Assembly (NCBI RefSeq): GCF_900107045.1
Contig: NZ_FNON01000014.1
Coordinates: 91,180 to 155,179 of the forward strand
Reading direction: 5' to 3'
Origin: Amycolatopsis xylanica
Lineage (GTDB): Bacteria > Actinomycetota > Actinomycetes > Mycobacteriales > Pseudonocardiaceae
DNA: 64,000 nucleotides
Shown here: positions 17,834-27,493 of the stretch, one piece after another
Position numbering within the stretch: position 1 is the stretch's first letter
How the letters are laid out: each line of letters starts with the position of its first letter
Notes under the pieces: model-generated
What the model saw: only the letters and a program-made list of their open reading frames with translations
Database searches by the model: none
Told to the model about the DNA's origin: nothing
Position numbers and translations under genes: made by a program

Positions 17834-17920
17834 TGGCTCCTCCGATGGTGAGTAGGCACCGATATATAGGCCTGGGGCCTGTAATTGGTTGCCTCTCGAT
17901 CGGAAGTTGCGCCGTTCGGC

Positions 17921-18583
17921 CTAGGCGACCTGAGCCTGCCGGACCGAGTGATACCGCCGCAGGACCACATCCGCGATCAGTTCATGGTCGCCCAGCGGCT
18001 CGGCGATCACCGCCGCGCCGGATTCGGCGACGCGACGCTGGAACAACCCGGGCGCCAGCAACCACGAAGCCACCGCGACGCGACCGGGCAGTCCGGCGAC
18101 GACTTCGGCCACTGACGGCGACGCCGTCGCGGCGAACCCGACTCGAACCGGCACACCGAGCCGCACGGCCAACGCGTGCGCGGCCGCGTCGACGTCGGCG
18201 AGCGCACGCGGATCGCTGGAGCCCGCCGCGGCGAGCACGACCGCGTCGCCTGGCTCGTACCCGGCTTCGAGCAGCCGGGCACGCAGTACCTCGATCAGCT
18301 CCGGCGCGGGCCCGAACGACCGCGCGACGGTCACCTCCGGATGCCCGCTCGCCTCGACCTGGGCGGGCACATCGGTCCGCACGTGATACCCGGCCGCGAG
18401 GAACGCCGGCACGACCACGGCGGGCCCGCGCACCTCGCGCAGCACGGCCGTCACGTCGGGGGCTCGCACGTCGGCGTACGCCACCCGCACCTCGACGCCG
18501 TGCGCGCGCACGCGGGCGGCGAGCCGTTCGGTCATCTCGGCACCGGCCGGATCGCGCGTGCCGTGCGCGGCGAGGACGATCAT
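17921..18583 (-). CDS. Sirohydrochlorin chelatase-like protein (CbiX/SirB family)
   Basis: 220 residues from ATG 18583, overlapping the upstream stop (ATGA). The start MIVLAAHGTRDP carries the metal-binding His of class II chelatases. A second family-typical stretch is FLAAGYHVRTDVP with another His. These enzymes insert Fe2+ (or Co2+) into sirohydrochlorin. As the last gene of the nitrate operon it should supply siroheme for NirB. The two half-domains of CbiX are both present in one chain. It may correspond to one of the last two genes of the A. mediterranei nas operon. Confidence 0.88.
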   Translation of the reverse strand: MIVLAAHGTRDPAGAEMTERLAARVRAHGVEVRVAYADVRAPDVTAVLREVRGPAVVVPAFLAAGYHVRTDVPAQVEASGHPEVTVARSFGPAPELIEVLRARLLEAGYEPGDAVVLAAAGSSDPRALADVDAAAHALAVRLGVPVRVGFAATASPSVAEVVAGLPGRVAVASWLLAPGLFQRRVAESGAAVIAEPLGDHELIADVVLRRYHSVRQAQVA

Positions 18584-19689
18584 CGCGCCCCCTCGACGGC
18601 CAGCCGGTAACCCCGCTTCACCACGGTCTGCACCACTTTCCCCTCTCCCAGCGAAGTCCTGAGCCGCCCGATGGCCGTCTCGACCGCGTGTTCCTCGCCG
18701 CCGGACGGCAGCGCCGAGGTCAGCTCACGCCGGGAGATGACCCGGCCCGGCTCGGCGGCGAGCACCCGCAGCAACGCCATCGGAGCTGGCGCCACATCAC
18801 ACCACTGACCGTCCACAATGGCCGCTTGACCGCGCAGCTCGATACACCGGCCCGCGACACGCAGCCGCGGCGACCGGGCTTCCAAGGCTTGCGAAACCGT
18901 CCGAGCCAGCGCGCCGATCCTCGCGCGCTCCGGCTGAACGGTCGGAATGCCCAGTGCCGCCAGCGGAGCGGCGGTGATCGGGCCGACGCAGGCGACGACG
19001 ATCCGCCGGGTCAGCGCGTCGACCACGCCCGGCAGCCGCGCGGTCCGCTTCGCGAAGGCCAGCATGCTCGCCGCGGCGGGCGCGCTGGTGAACGGCATCG
19101 CGTCGATCGAACCGTCGAGCACCCCGTCGAGCAGCTTGTCCAGCGGCCCGGGATCGGCGGGCCCGACCCAGCGGTAGACCGGGATCTCGATCACCTCGGC
19201 GCCCGCGTCACGCAGCGAGTCCACGAAGTACCGCAACGGTTCCCCGTGCAGCTGGACCGCGATGCGCTGACCGTCCACACCGGACGCGAGCAGATGCTGC
19301 AGCAGCTCGGCGTTGCTCTCTGACGCGGGCGAGTAGTCCTCGGACAGCCCGGCCGCGCGGATGGCCCCCTTGGCCTTGGGGCCCCGCGCGAGCACCGACG
19401 CCTTGCCGAGCCGGTCGAGCAGCGCCTCGCCGATGCCCCAGCCTTCCGCCGCCTCGATCCAGCCGCGGAACCCGATGCCGGTCGTCGCGACCACGGCGTC
19501 GAGCCGCTCATCGAGCAGGCGTGCGGTCGCGGCGTGCAGCTCGGTGTCGTCCGACAGCGGCACGATCCGGATCGCCGGTCCATAACGGACGGTCGCACCC
19601 TTGCGCACCAGCAGCGCGCCGAGCTCGTCAGCCCGGCGCGCCGCGGTGATGCCGACCGAGAACCCGGCCAGTGGCAGCACCTCGGTCAT
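18580..19689 (-). CDS. Uroporphyrinogen-III synthase fused to OmpR-type winged helix
   Basis: 369 residues from ATG 19689. Residues about 1-265 are a HemD-type domain (FSVGITAARRADELGALL, FTSAPAAASMLAF, VVACVGPITAAPL). Residues about 275-369 are an OmpR/PhoB-like winged helix (MALLRVLAAEPGRVISRREL, then HAVETAIGRLRTSLGEGKVVQTVVKRGYRL). This fusion is known in actinobacterial nitrate clusters. It overlaps nirD and the chelatase gene by four bases each. Expected role: make uroporphyrinogen III for siroheme, with possible DNA-binding control of the operon. Whether both activities are kept cannot be told from sequence. Confidence 0.88.
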   Translation of the reverse strand: MTEVLPLAGFSVGITAARRADELGALLVRKGATVRYGPAIRIVPLSDDTELHAATARLLDERLDAVVATTGIGFRGWIEAAEGWGIGEALLDRLGKASVLARGPKAKGAIRAAGLSEDYSPASESNAELLQHLLASGVDGQRIAVQLHGEPLRYFVDSLRDAGAEVIEIPVYRWVGPADPGPLDKLLDGVLDGSIDAMPFTSAPAAASMLAFAKRTARLPGVVDALTRRIVVACVGPITAAPLAALGIPTVQPERARIGALARTVSQALEARSPRLRVAGRCIELRGQAAIVDGQWCDVAPAPMALLRVLAAEPGRVISRRELTSALPSGGEEHAVETAIGRLRTSLGEGKVVQTVVKRGYRLAVEGAR

Positions 19690-20027
19690 GGCGACCCCAC
19701 GTGCACCACACCGTTGACGACGCGCACGGGATAGGTCCGCACGGACACGCCGTCCTCGTCGAGGCAACGCCCGGTCACGAGGTCGAACCGCTGCTTGTAG
19801 ATCGGCGACGCGACCACGGGGACGCCGGAACTGTCGCCCACGATCCCGCGTGACAGCACGGCCGCGCCGCTGAACGGATCCACATTGGACAGTCCGAAGA
19901 ACTCCTTGCCGGTACGGAAGATCGCCACCTGCGCGCCGTCGGCCAGCAGCGCGGCGACGCCGGCGCCGGTGGGCACCTCGCCCACCGGGCACACGGCGAC
20001 CCACGATCGCTCCGCGGACGCGGTCAT
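19686..20027 (-). CDS. nirD: Nitrite reductase small subunit NirD
   Basis: 113 residues from ATG 20027 with ATGA overlaps on both sides. Rieske-like fold without the iron-sulfur ligands, as normal for NirD: EFFGLSNVDPFSGAAVLSRG, then SPIYKQRFDLVTGRCL. The protein pairs with NirB in the cytoplasmic NAD(P)H-dependent reduction of nitrite to ammonium. The start is set by the overlap with nirB; longer frames upstream lie inside nirB and are not used. Confidence 0.93.
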   Translation of the reverse strand: MTASAERSWVAVCPVGEVPTGAGVAALLADGAQVAIFRTGKEFFGLSNVDPFSGAAVLSRGIVGDSSGVPVVASPIYKQRFDLVTGRCLDEDGVSVRTYPVRVVNGVVHVGSP

Positions 20028-22531
20028 CGTCCCACCACCTCGGGAATCCCCAGCATGACCGGCACCTTCTGCTCCCGCTCGGTGCGGAACGAGATGCTCG
20101 GGTCCGGCACACCGGGCGCGTTGACGAACGAGCTGAACCTGGCCAGCTTCTCGGGGTCTTCGAGCACACCGCGCCACTCGTCGGCGTAAGTGCCGACGTG
20201 CTCGGCCATCGCCGCGTCCAGCTCCGCGCAAATGCCCAGGCTGTCGTCGACGATCACCGCGCGCAGGTGGTCGAGCCCGCCTTCCAGCTCCTCGATCCAC
20301 GGCGCCGTGCGCTGCAGCCGGTCGGCCGTGCGGATGTAGAACATCAGGAACCGGTCGATCGTCCGAATGAGCGTCTCACTGTCCACATCAGACACAATGA
20401 GGTCGGCGTGCCTCGGCGTGGTGCCACCGTTGCCGCCCACGTAAAGGTTCCAGCCCTTCTCGGTGGCGATCACGCCGAAGTCCTTGCTGCGAGCCTCCGC
20501 GCATTCACGCGCACAGCCCGAGACCGCGGACTTGAGCTTGTGCGGCGACCGCAGGCCGCGGTACCGCAGCTCCAGCTCGATCGCCAGCCCGACGCTGTCC
20601 TGCACGCCATACCGGCACCACGTGGACCCGACACAGGATTTGACCGTGCGCAACGCTTTCCCATACGCGTGGCCGGATTCGAACCCGGCGTCCACCAGCC
20701 GCCGCCAGATCCGCGGGAGCTGGTCGACGGTCGCGCCGAACAGGTCGATCCGCTGGCCGCCGGTGATCTTCGTGTACAGCCCGAAATCACGCGCGACCTC
20801 ACCGATCACGATCAGCTTCTCCGGCGTGATCTCGCCGCCCGGGATCCGCGGCACCACCGAGTACGTGCCGTTGCGCTGCATGTTCGCCAGGTACCGGTCG
20901 TTGGTGTCCTGCAATCCGGCCTGCTCGCCGCCGAGGATGTGCCCGTTGCCCAGCGACGCGAGGATCGACGCCACCGCGGGCTTGCAGATCGCGCAGCCGT
21001 CACCCTTGCCATGCTTGCGGATCAGCTCACTGAACCGGTCGATCCTGGTCGCGCGCACGATCTCGAACAGCTCGGCGCGCGACTGCGTGAAGTGCTCGCA
21101 CAGCGCCTTCGACTGCTCGACACCGCACGCGGTCAGCAGCTTGCCCAGCAGCGGCACGCACGACCCGCACGCGGTACCCGCCCTGGTGCACGCCTTGACC
21201 TTGGCGACCGAGTCGCAGCCCTCGCCGATCGCGTGCGTGATCGCGCCCTTGGTCACCGCGTTGCAGGAACAGATCTGCGCCGCGTCCGGCAGCGCGTCGA
21301 CGCCGATCGCCGAACCCGAGGACGGTGCGTTCGAGATGATCGAAGCCGGGTCGGCGGGCAGCCGCTCACCGACGAGCGCGCGCAAGGTGTTGTACTCGCT
21401 CGCGTCGCCGACCAGCACGCCGCCGAGCAGCGTCTTGGTGTCGTCGGAGACCACGAGCTTCTTGTAGGTCCCGCCGACCGCGTCGTTGACGACGACCTCG
21501 AGCGCACCCTCGGTCACCGCGTGCGCGTCGCCGAAGCTCGCCACGTCGACGCCCATCAGCTTCAGCTTGGTGGAGGTGTCCGGGTCGGGGAAGGTCGCCT
21601 CACGGCCGGTGAGCTGCGCGGCGACCACCTCGGCCATCGCGTACCCGGGCGCAACGATGCCGTAGACCTTGCCTTCGACGGCCGCGCATTCGCCGATGGC
21701 GTAGATGTTTTCGTCGCTCGTGCGGCAGCTCCGGTCGACGAGGATGCCGCCGCGCTGGCCGACGTCCAAACCGGACTCACGCGCTAGGTCGTCACGCGGT
21801 CGGATACCGGCGGAGAACACCACGAGGTCGAGGTCCAGCTCGGTGCCGTTGCCCAGCCTGGCGAACAGGCGGTCGCCGTCGGCCTCGATCGCGTCGGTCG
21901 ACGTTCCCGTGTGGACGGTCACGTCGAGCCCGGTGATCAGCCGCCGCAACAGCGCGCCACCACCCTCGTCGACCTGCAGCGGCATCAGGCGCGGTCCCAT
22001 CTCGACCACGTGCGGCGACAAGCCCATGTCCCGCAACGCCTTCGCCGCCTCCAAGCCGAGCAGGCCACCGCCGACGACCATCGCGGCGCGGCGACCGCGC
22101 CCGGGACGGGCGGCCCGTTCCCGGATCGCGTCGAGGTCCTCGATGGTCCGGTAGACGAACACGCCGGGCAGATCGTGACCCTTGACCGGCGGCACGAACG
22201 GCCGCGAGCCGGTCGCCAGCACCAGCGCGTCGTACCGCTGCTCGAACCCGGCCGCGGTGACGACCGTCTTACGCTCACGGTCGACCCGGGCCACCGGGTC
22301 GCCGAGCCGGAGTTCGACGCGCTCGTCGCCCTCGTAGCCTGCGCCGGGCATCGCGAGCTTGGCCGCGTCCCAGCCGTCCACATAGGACGTCAGGGCGACC
22401 CGGTCGTAGGCGGGGCGCCGTTCCTCGCCCAGCACGACCACCCGCCAAGCACCGGCCAGGTCGTCCGCGCGCACCGCTTCGACGAGCCGGTGCGCGACCA
22501 TGCCATGTCCCGCGACCACCAGCGTCCGCAT
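20024..22531 (-). CDS. nirB: Assimilatory nitrite reductase large subunit NirB
   Basis: 835 residues. N-terminal FAD/NAD domain (VVAGHGMVAHRLVEAV; second Rossmann motif MVVGGGLLGLEAAK). Central BFD-like [2Fe-2S] domain (CSCNAVTKG about 420, CGSCVPLL about 455). C-terminal siroheme/[4Fe-4S] domain with cysteines CVGSTWC at about 633-639 and CARECAE at about 671-675. It reduces nitrite to ammonium with six electrons. The ATG at 22531 directly abuts the transporter stop codon, and the end overlaps nirD by four bases. Complete, with no missing key residue. Confidence 0.96.
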   Translation of the reverse strand: MRTLVVAGHGMVAHRLVEAVRADDLAGAWRVVVLGEERRPAYDRVALTSYVDGWDAAKLAMPGAGYEGDERVELRLGDPVARVDRERKTVVTAAGFEQRYDALVLATGSRPFVPPVKGHDLPGVFVYRTIEDLDAIRERAARPGRGRRAAMVVGGGLLGLEAAKALRDMGLSPHVVEMGPRLMPLQVDEGGGALLRRLITGLDVTVHTGTSTDAIEADGDRLFARLGNGTELDLDLVVFSAGIRPRDDLARESGLDVGQRGGILVDRSCRTSDENIYAIGECAAVEGKVYGIVAPGYAMAEVVAAQLTGREATFPDPDTSTKLKLMGVDVASFGDAHAVTEGALEVVVNDAVGGTYKKLVVSDDTKTLLGGVLVGDASEYNTLRALVGERLPADPASIISNAPSSGSAIGVDALPDAAQICSCNAVTKGAITHAIGEGCDSVAKVKACTRAGTACGSCVPLLGKLLTACGVEQSKALCEHFTQSRAELFEIVRATRIDRFSELIRKHGKGDGCAICKPAVASILASLGNGHILGGEQAGLQDTNDRYLANMQRNGTYSVVPRIPGGEITPEKLIVIGEVARDFGLYTKITGGQRIDLFGATVDQLPRIWRRLVDAGFESGHAYGKALRTVKSCVGSTWCRYGVQDSVGLAIELELRYRGLRSPHKLKSAVSGCARECAEARSKDFGVIATEKGWNLYVGGNGGTTPRHADLIVSDVDSETLIRTIDRFLMFYIRTADRLQRTAPWIEELEGGLDHLRAVIVDDSLGICAELDAAMAEHVGTYADEWRGVLEDPEKLARFSSFVNAPGVPDPSISFRTEREQKVPVMLGIPEVVGR

Positions 22532-23893
22532 CTAGACCTCCGCTCCGGCGAGTGCCAGTCCCCGTGTGCTCGTGACGGTCGCGGGCTGCTTGCGGAGGTA
22601 GACCGCCCAGGTCACCACGAAACAGACCCCGTAGAAGGCCAGGAAGCCGATGAACGCGGGTACCCCACTTTTGGCGGCCGCGAACGATTCACGGAACGCC
22701 AGGTTGATGAACAACCCACCCAGCGCGCCGACCGCGCCGGCGAGTCCGATGAGCGCGCCGGACAGCTTGCGCGCCTTGAGAAGTTCCGTGGTCTCGTCGG
22801 CGCCTGCCTCGATCGCGACCTTCGCCTTGGCACGGAAGATGGCCGGGATCATCTTGTACGTCGAGCCGTTGCCGATGCCCGTCAGTACGAAAAGGACGAT
22901 GAACGCGATCGTGAACAGCGCCAGCGACTTGGCGTTCGAAGCGATGATCAGCACGACCGTCGCCGAGCCCATCAGCGCGAAGGTGCCGAAGGTGACCTTG
23001 CCGCCGCCGAACCGGTCGGACAGCCAGCCGCCGATCGGGCGGGACAGCGAGCCCAGCAGCGGCCCGAGGAACGTCACCGCGACCGCCTGCAGCGGCGTGC
23101 GGCCGAACTGGTTCTGCAGCACCAGGCCGAACGCGAAGCTGTAGCCGATGAACGAGCCGAAGGTGCCGATGTAGAGGAACGACATCACCAGCGAGTGCGG
23201 GTCCTTGATCACTTCGCGCATGGCCTTCGTGTCACCGCGCACGGTCGCCAGGTTGTCCATGTACAGCCACGCGAAGACGGCCGCGATCACCACGAGCGGG
23301 ATGTAGATGTAGAGCACCAGCCGGGGCTGCGCGGCGCCGGCGGTGCCGATCACCAGCAGGCCGACCAGCTGGACCGCGGCCACGCCGAGGTTGCCGCCGC
23401 CCGCGTTGAGGCCGAGTGCCCAGCCCTTGCGCTTCTCGGGGAAGAAGGTGTTGATGTTCGTCATCGACGACGCGAAGTTGCCGCCGCCGACACCGCCGAG
23501 CGCGGCGACGATCATCAGCGTGCCCAGCGAGACGCCGGGTTCCAGCACGATCGCCGCGAGAATAGTTGGAATGAGCAGCAAAACCGCGCTGATGACCGTC
23601 CAATTGCGACCGCCGAACCGCGCGACCGCGAAGGTGTACGGCAGCCGCATCAGCGCGCCGACCGCGGTCGGCGTCGACACCAGCAGGAACTTGTCGGCGG
23701 CGCTGAACCCGTAGTCCTTGCCCATGAACAGGACCATGACCGACCACAGTGTCCACACCGAGAAGCCGATGTGCTCCGCCAGGATGGAGAACCAGAGGTT
23801 CCGGCTGGCCACCTTCTTGCCGGTGGACTCCCAGAATTCCTCGTTCTCTGGTTCCCAGTGCTCGATCCAGTGCGAGCCGGTCCTGCTGCCCAT
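22532..23893 (-). CDS. narK: Nitrate/nitrite MFS transporter (NarK/NasK type)
   Basis: 453 residues from ATG 23893, chosen because GGAGAG lies just upstream; the open frame runs 32 codons further. About 12 membrane segments. NNP-family features are a glycine-rich segment VAALGGVGGGNFASS and a second one GLNAGGGNLGVAAVQ, which line the nitrate path. The soluble N-terminus HWIEHWEPENEEFWESTG is typical of actinobacterial nitrate transporters. It lies between the flavoprotein and nirB genes and equals nasK of the A. mediterranei operon by position. Role: uptake of nitrate, possibly nitrite exchange. Confidence 0.94.
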   Translation of the reverse strand: MGSRTGSHWIEHWEPENEEFWESTGKKVASRNLWFSILAEHIGFSVWTLWSVMVLFMGKDYGFSAADKFLLVSTPTAVGALMRLPYTFAVARFGGRNWTVISAVLLLIPTILAAIVLEPGVSLGTLMIVAALGGVGGGNFASSMTNINTFFPEKRKGWALGLNAGGGNLGVAAVQLVGLLVIGTAGAAQPRLVLYIYIPLVVIAAVFAWLYMDNLATVRGDTKAMREVIKDPHSLVMSFLYIGTFGSFIGYSFAFGLVLQNQFGRTPLQAVAVTFLGPLLGSLSRPIGGWLSDRFGGGKVTFGTFALMGSATVVLIIASNAKSLALFTIAFIVLFVLTGIGNGSTYKMIPAIFRAKAKVAIEAGADETTELLKARKLSGALIGLAGAVGALGGLFINLAFRESFAAAKSGVPAFIGFLAFYGVCFVVTWAVYLRKQPATVTSTRGLALAGAEV

Positions 23894-23936
23894 TCCACTC
23901 TCCTTCGTCGTCACCGGGAAACTCACTGGGCGAAAC

Positions 23937-25364
23937 TCATTGGGCGCCGAGCCACTCGGCGATGCCACGGACCGCGTCGCCGCAGCCACCGCAGCCGGTG
24001 GTCGCCCGCGTCGCGGTCGCCAGCTCGGCGACCGAACAGGCGCCGGACTTCCACGCCTCGACGAGCCTGCCCTTGGTCACCGTGTTGCAGCGGCACACCA
24101 CGGCCGCCGCCGGCAGGTCGGCCGGGCTCGACGCGGGCGTCGAGACACCGGGCAATGCTCGTCCCAAAAGGACGCTGAGCCGATCGGCCGGAACCGGGGT
24201 GCCCCGGTCGTAGAGCTGGGTGATGCTCGCGGCCGCGTCGGGGATGCCGAGCATGATCGCGCCGGCCACCTTGTCCTTACGCACCACGAGTTTCGCGTAC
24301 CGCCCGCCCGAGGGATCGGCGAAGCAGAGCACCTCGGAGGTCTGGTCACTGACTTCGGCGCCGACGTCACCGAGCGACGCGAGGTCGATGTCCCGCGCTT
24401 TCAAGCGGGTCACGACCGAAGTGCCGCGGTAGCGAGCACGCATGTCGGTGCCGGTCAGCAGATCGGCCAGCGTTTCGGCCTGCTCCCACGCGGGCTGTAC
24501 CAGTCCCGAGATCGTGCCGGGGTGCTGCGCGCAGTCACCGATCGCGTGGATCCGTCCGTCACTGGTGCGCAGCGCGTCGTCGACCAGCACGCCACGGTCG
24601 ACCTGAAGCCCGGCCTCGACGGCCAGCGTGGTGTCCGCGCGGACACCGGCGGAGACCACGACCAGATCAGCCGGGACGTGGCTGCCGTCATCGAGTTTCA
24701 ACCCGTCGCCGGGCAGATACCGGGCCGCGCCGGCGCCGAGCCGGAAGTCGATGCCGAGCTTTTCCAGCGAGCGCACCAGAACCTGGCTCGCACCGGTGTC
24801 GAGCTGGCGTTCCATGATCGTCGGCAGCGGATGCACGACCGTGACGAAGTTGCCCCGGCCGGCGAGCCCTCGAGCGGCTTCGAGGCCGAGCAGGCCGCCA
24901 CCGAGCACGGCCACGGGTGCGCCGAACTTGGCCGCCTCGAGGATGCGGTCGCAGTCGTCGAGCGTGCGGAACGCGACGACGTCCTTGCCGAGTTCCAGGC
25001 CCTCGACCGGCGGCAGCCACGGCCTGCTGCCCGTCGCCAGCACGAGCACGTCGTAGTCCACCGTGGAATCGTCGGCGAGCACGACGTGGCGCGCGGTGCG
25101 GTCGATGCTCGTCACGCGGGTGCCGACACGGAGGTCGACACCGGTCTTGCCAGCCCAGCCTTCGTCGTGCAGGCGAACGGTTTCCGGGCGCATCGTCCCG
25201 GCGACGACCGCCGAAAGCAGCACCCGGTTGTACGCGTGGTGCGGTTCCTCACCGAGCACGGTCAGCGTGACCCGCGTGCCTTCGGGATCGCGGCGGCGGA
25301 TCTCGTCGGCCAGCCGCGCACCCGCCATGCCGTAGCCGAGAATGACGACCTTGCGTGGACTCAT
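23937..25364 (-). CDS. Flavoprotein electron-transfer subunit for assimilatory nitrate reductase
   Basis: 475 residues from ATG 25364 (ATGA overlap with nasA). Pyridine-nucleotide-disulfide oxidoreductase fold: KVVILGYGMAGARLADEI (FAD), VLGGGLLGLEAARGL (NAD(P)H). C-terminal BFD-like [2Fe-2S] domain with CRCNTVTKG and TTGCGGCGD. It resembles the N-terminal half of NirB. Expected role: pass electrons from NAD(P)H to the nitrate reductase catalytic subunit in the cytoplasm. By order it corresponds to nasC of the A. mediterranei operon. Confidence 0.88.
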   Translation of the reverse strand: MSPRKVVILGYGMAGARLADEIRRRDPEGTRVTLTVLGEEPHHAYNRVLLSAVVAGTMRPETVRLHDEGWAGKTGVDLRVGTRVTSIDRTARHVVLADDSTVDYDVLVLATGSRPWLPPVEGLELGKDVVAFRTLDDCDRILEAAKFGAPVAVLGGGLLGLEAARGLAGRGNFVTVVHPLPTIMERQLDTGASQVLVRSLEKLGIDFRLGAGAARYLPGDGLKLDDGSHVPADLVVVSAGVRADTTLAVEAGLQVDRGVLVDDALRTSDGRIHAIGDCAQHPGTISGLVQPAWEQAETLADLLTGTDMRARYRGTSVVTRLKARDIDLASLGDVGAEVSDQTSEVLCFADPSGGRYAKLVVRKDKVAGAIMLGIPDAAASITQLYDRGTPVPADRLSVLLGRALPGVSTPASSPADLPAAAVVCRCNTVTKGRLVEAWKSGACSVAELATATRATTGCGGCGDAVRGIAEWLGAQ

Positions 25365-27433
25365 GCCGGATCCTCCTCGTCACGGGACAGGGAAACCGCG
25401 CACACCTTGAACTCGGGCATCCGGCTGATCGGATCGAGTGCCGGGTTGGTGATCAGGTTCGCCCGCTGCGCGCCGGGGAAGTGGAACGGCAGGAACACCA
25501 CATCCGGCCGCATCGAAGCGACCGCGCGCACCCGAGCGCGCGTCTCGCCGCGCCGCGACTTCACCAGCGCCCACTCCCCCTCGACGAGCCCGGCCCGCGC
25601 GGCGGTGTCCGGGTGCACTTCGACGAACACCTCGGGCACGGCCCTGGTCAGCTCGTCGACCAGGCGGGTCTGCGCACCGGATTGGTAGTGCTGCAGCACA
25701 CGGCCGGTCGTGGCCTGCAGGGGAAACTCGTCGTCGGTCCGCTCGGCCGGGCCGGAGTGGTCGACGGCGACGAACCGCGCGAGCCCGTCGGCGTGCGCGA
25801 ACCGGTCGAGGAACATCCGGGGCGTGCCAGGATGCCCGACGTCCGGCACGGGCCAGTACAACGCCTCGCCGGCACGCAGGCGCTCGTAGCTGACCCCGGA
25901 GTAATCCGCGAGGCCACCCCGCGAAGCCTCGCGGAGCTCGGTGAACACCGTCTCGGCGTCCGTGGGAAACCGGCCGTCGGGCTGCCCGAGCAGCTTGGCG
26001 AGCCCCGCGATCACGTCGAGGTCCGTGCGCACGCCCGCCGGCGGGGTGACGGCACGCTTGCGCAGCAGCACACGGCCTTCGAGATTGGTCATCGTGCCGT
26101 CTTCTTCGGCCCACTGGGTCACCGGGAGCACGACGTCGGCGAGCGCTGCCGTCTCCGACAGCACGAGGTCCGCGACGACGAGCAGATCCAGTGAAGCGAG
26201 CCGGTCGGCGACGTGCGCGGCACGCGGCGCGGACACGACCAGGTTGCTGCCGAAGACCATCAGCGCCTGGGGTCCGCTTTCGGTACCCAGCGCGTCGAGA
26301 AGCTCATAGGCCGACCGGCCGGGGCCCGGCAGCGAATCCGCGGGCACACCCCACACACCGGCGACGTGGTCGCGCGCGGCCGGGTCGTCGATCTTGCGGT
26401 AGCCGGGCAGCTGATCGGCCTTCTGGCCGTGCTCACGCCCGCCTTGGCCGTTGCCCTGGCCGGTGATGCAGCCGAAGCCGGAACCCTTTCGGCCCGGCAG
26501 GCCCAATGCCAGTGCCAGATTGATCCACGCGGTGACCATGTCGGCGCCGCGCGCGTGCTGTTCGGTACCCCGTGCGGTGAGGATGTACGCGTTGCGTGCG
26601 GCCGCGAGCCGGGCGGCGACCCGGCGCTGGTCGGTCGCGGACACCCCGGTGACGCGTTCGGCCCGTTCCGGCCACCACCGCGCGACGACCCGCCACATGT
26701 CTTCGAAACCCGAGGTCCGTGAGTCCACATAGGATTGGTCCAGATGGCCATCCGCGACGACCGCGTGCAGGATTCCCAACGCCAGCGCGAGATCCGTGCC
26801 AGGAGCCGGTGCCAGGTGCAGGCCCGCCAGCTCGGCGGTCGGCGTGCGGCGCGGGTCGACGACGATGAGCTCGCCGCCGCGCAGGTGCTGGACGAACGGC
26901 GGCATCGTCTCGGCCGGGTTCGCGCCGATGAGCAGCACGGCGTCGGCTTCGGCGAGATCCGTGACAGGGAACGGCATTCCGCGATCGAGCCCGAACGCCC
27001 GGGTGCCCGCCGCCGCGGCCGAGGACATGCAGAACCGGCCGTTGTAGTCGATCTGCGAGGTGCCGAGCGCGACCCTGGCGAATTTCCCCAGCAGGTAGGA
27101 CTTCTCGTTGGTCAGCCCGCCGCCGCCGAACACGGCCACCGAATCCGCGCCGGACGTTTCCCGAAGCCGGGTGAGCCTGCGCGCGATCAGGCCGAGCGCG
27201 TCGTCCCAGCTCGAGGGCACCAGCTCGCCGTCCACCCGCACGAGCGGTGTGGTCAACCTGGCCGGTGAGTTCAGGAGCGCCCCGGAAGTCCAGCCCTTCT
27301 GGCACAGCCCGCCCGCGTTGGTCGGGAATTGGCGGGGCTGGACGTCGCCACCGCGCAAACTCATCCCGCACTGCAGCGCGCAGTATGGGCAGTGCGTATC
27401 CACCGAGGTGGTGGGCGGGGCGGTCGTGGTCAC
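25361..27433 (-). CDS. nasA: Assimilatory nitrate reductase catalytic subunit
   Basis: 690 residues from GTG/ATG at 27433. Molybdopterin oxidoreductase: [4Fe-4S] ligands Cys15, Cys18, Cys22 and Cys44 (CPYCALQCG ... GLCQKGW), LLIGANPAETMPPF, GFGCITGQGNGQGGREHGQK, and a C-terminal bis-MGD-binding domain from about 560. No signal peptide, so it is cytoplasmic. It reduces nitrate to nitrite. First gene of the seven-gene operon; all following genes overlap or are tightly spaced, apart from a 43-bp gap before the transporter gene. Confidence 0.94.
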   Translation of the reverse strand: MTTTAPPTTSVDTHCPYCALQCGMSLRGGDVQPRQFPTNAGGLCQKGWTSGALLNSPARLTTPLVRVDGELVPSSWDDALGLIARRLTRLRETSGADSVAVFGGGGLTNEKSYLLGKFARVALGTSQIDYNGRFCMSSAAAAGTRAFGLDRGMPFPVTDLAEADAVLLIGANPAETMPPFVQHLRGGELIVVDPRRTPTAELAGLHLAPAPGTDLALALGILHAVVADGHLDQSYVDSRTSGFEDMWRVVARWWPERAERVTGVSATDQRRVAARLAAARNAYILTARGTEQHARGADMVTAWINLALALGLPGRKGSGFGCITGQGNGQGGREHGQKADQLPGYRKIDDPAARDHVAGVWGVPADSLPGPGRSAYELLDALGTESGPQALMVFGSNLVVSAPRAAHVADRLASLDLLVVADLVLSETAALADVVLPVTQWAEEDGTMTNLEGRVLLRKRAVTPPAGVRTDLDVIAGLAKLLGQPDGRFPTDAETVFTELREASRGGLADYSGVSYERLRAGEALYWPVPDVGHPGTPRMFLDRFAHADGLARFVAVDHSGPAERTDDEFPLQATTGRVLQHYQSGAQTRLVDELTRAVPEVFVEVHPDTAARAGLVEGEWALVKSRRGETRARVRAVASMRPDVVFLPFHFPGAQRANLITNPALDPISRMPEFKVCAVSLSRDEEDPA

Positions 27434-27477
27434 GGGCGTGACGCTAAGCAGCGCGTGTTACCTGGAAATGCCCTTAT

Positions 27478-27493
27478 GTTTCAGGGAGTTGAC
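27478..27493 (-). promoter_or_regulatory. Candidate GlnR half-box upstream of the nitrate operon
   Basis: On the minus strand the sequence GTCAACTCCCTGAAAC lies 45 bp upstream of the nasA start. It fits the actinobacterial GlnR half-site pattern GTnAC-n6-GAAAC except at one position. GlnR is known to activate the nas operon in A. mediterranei. The second half-site, expected about 11 bp further on, is weak here, so this is a candidate only. The 110-bp gap to the next gene is the only space for this operon's promoter. Confidence 0.5.
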
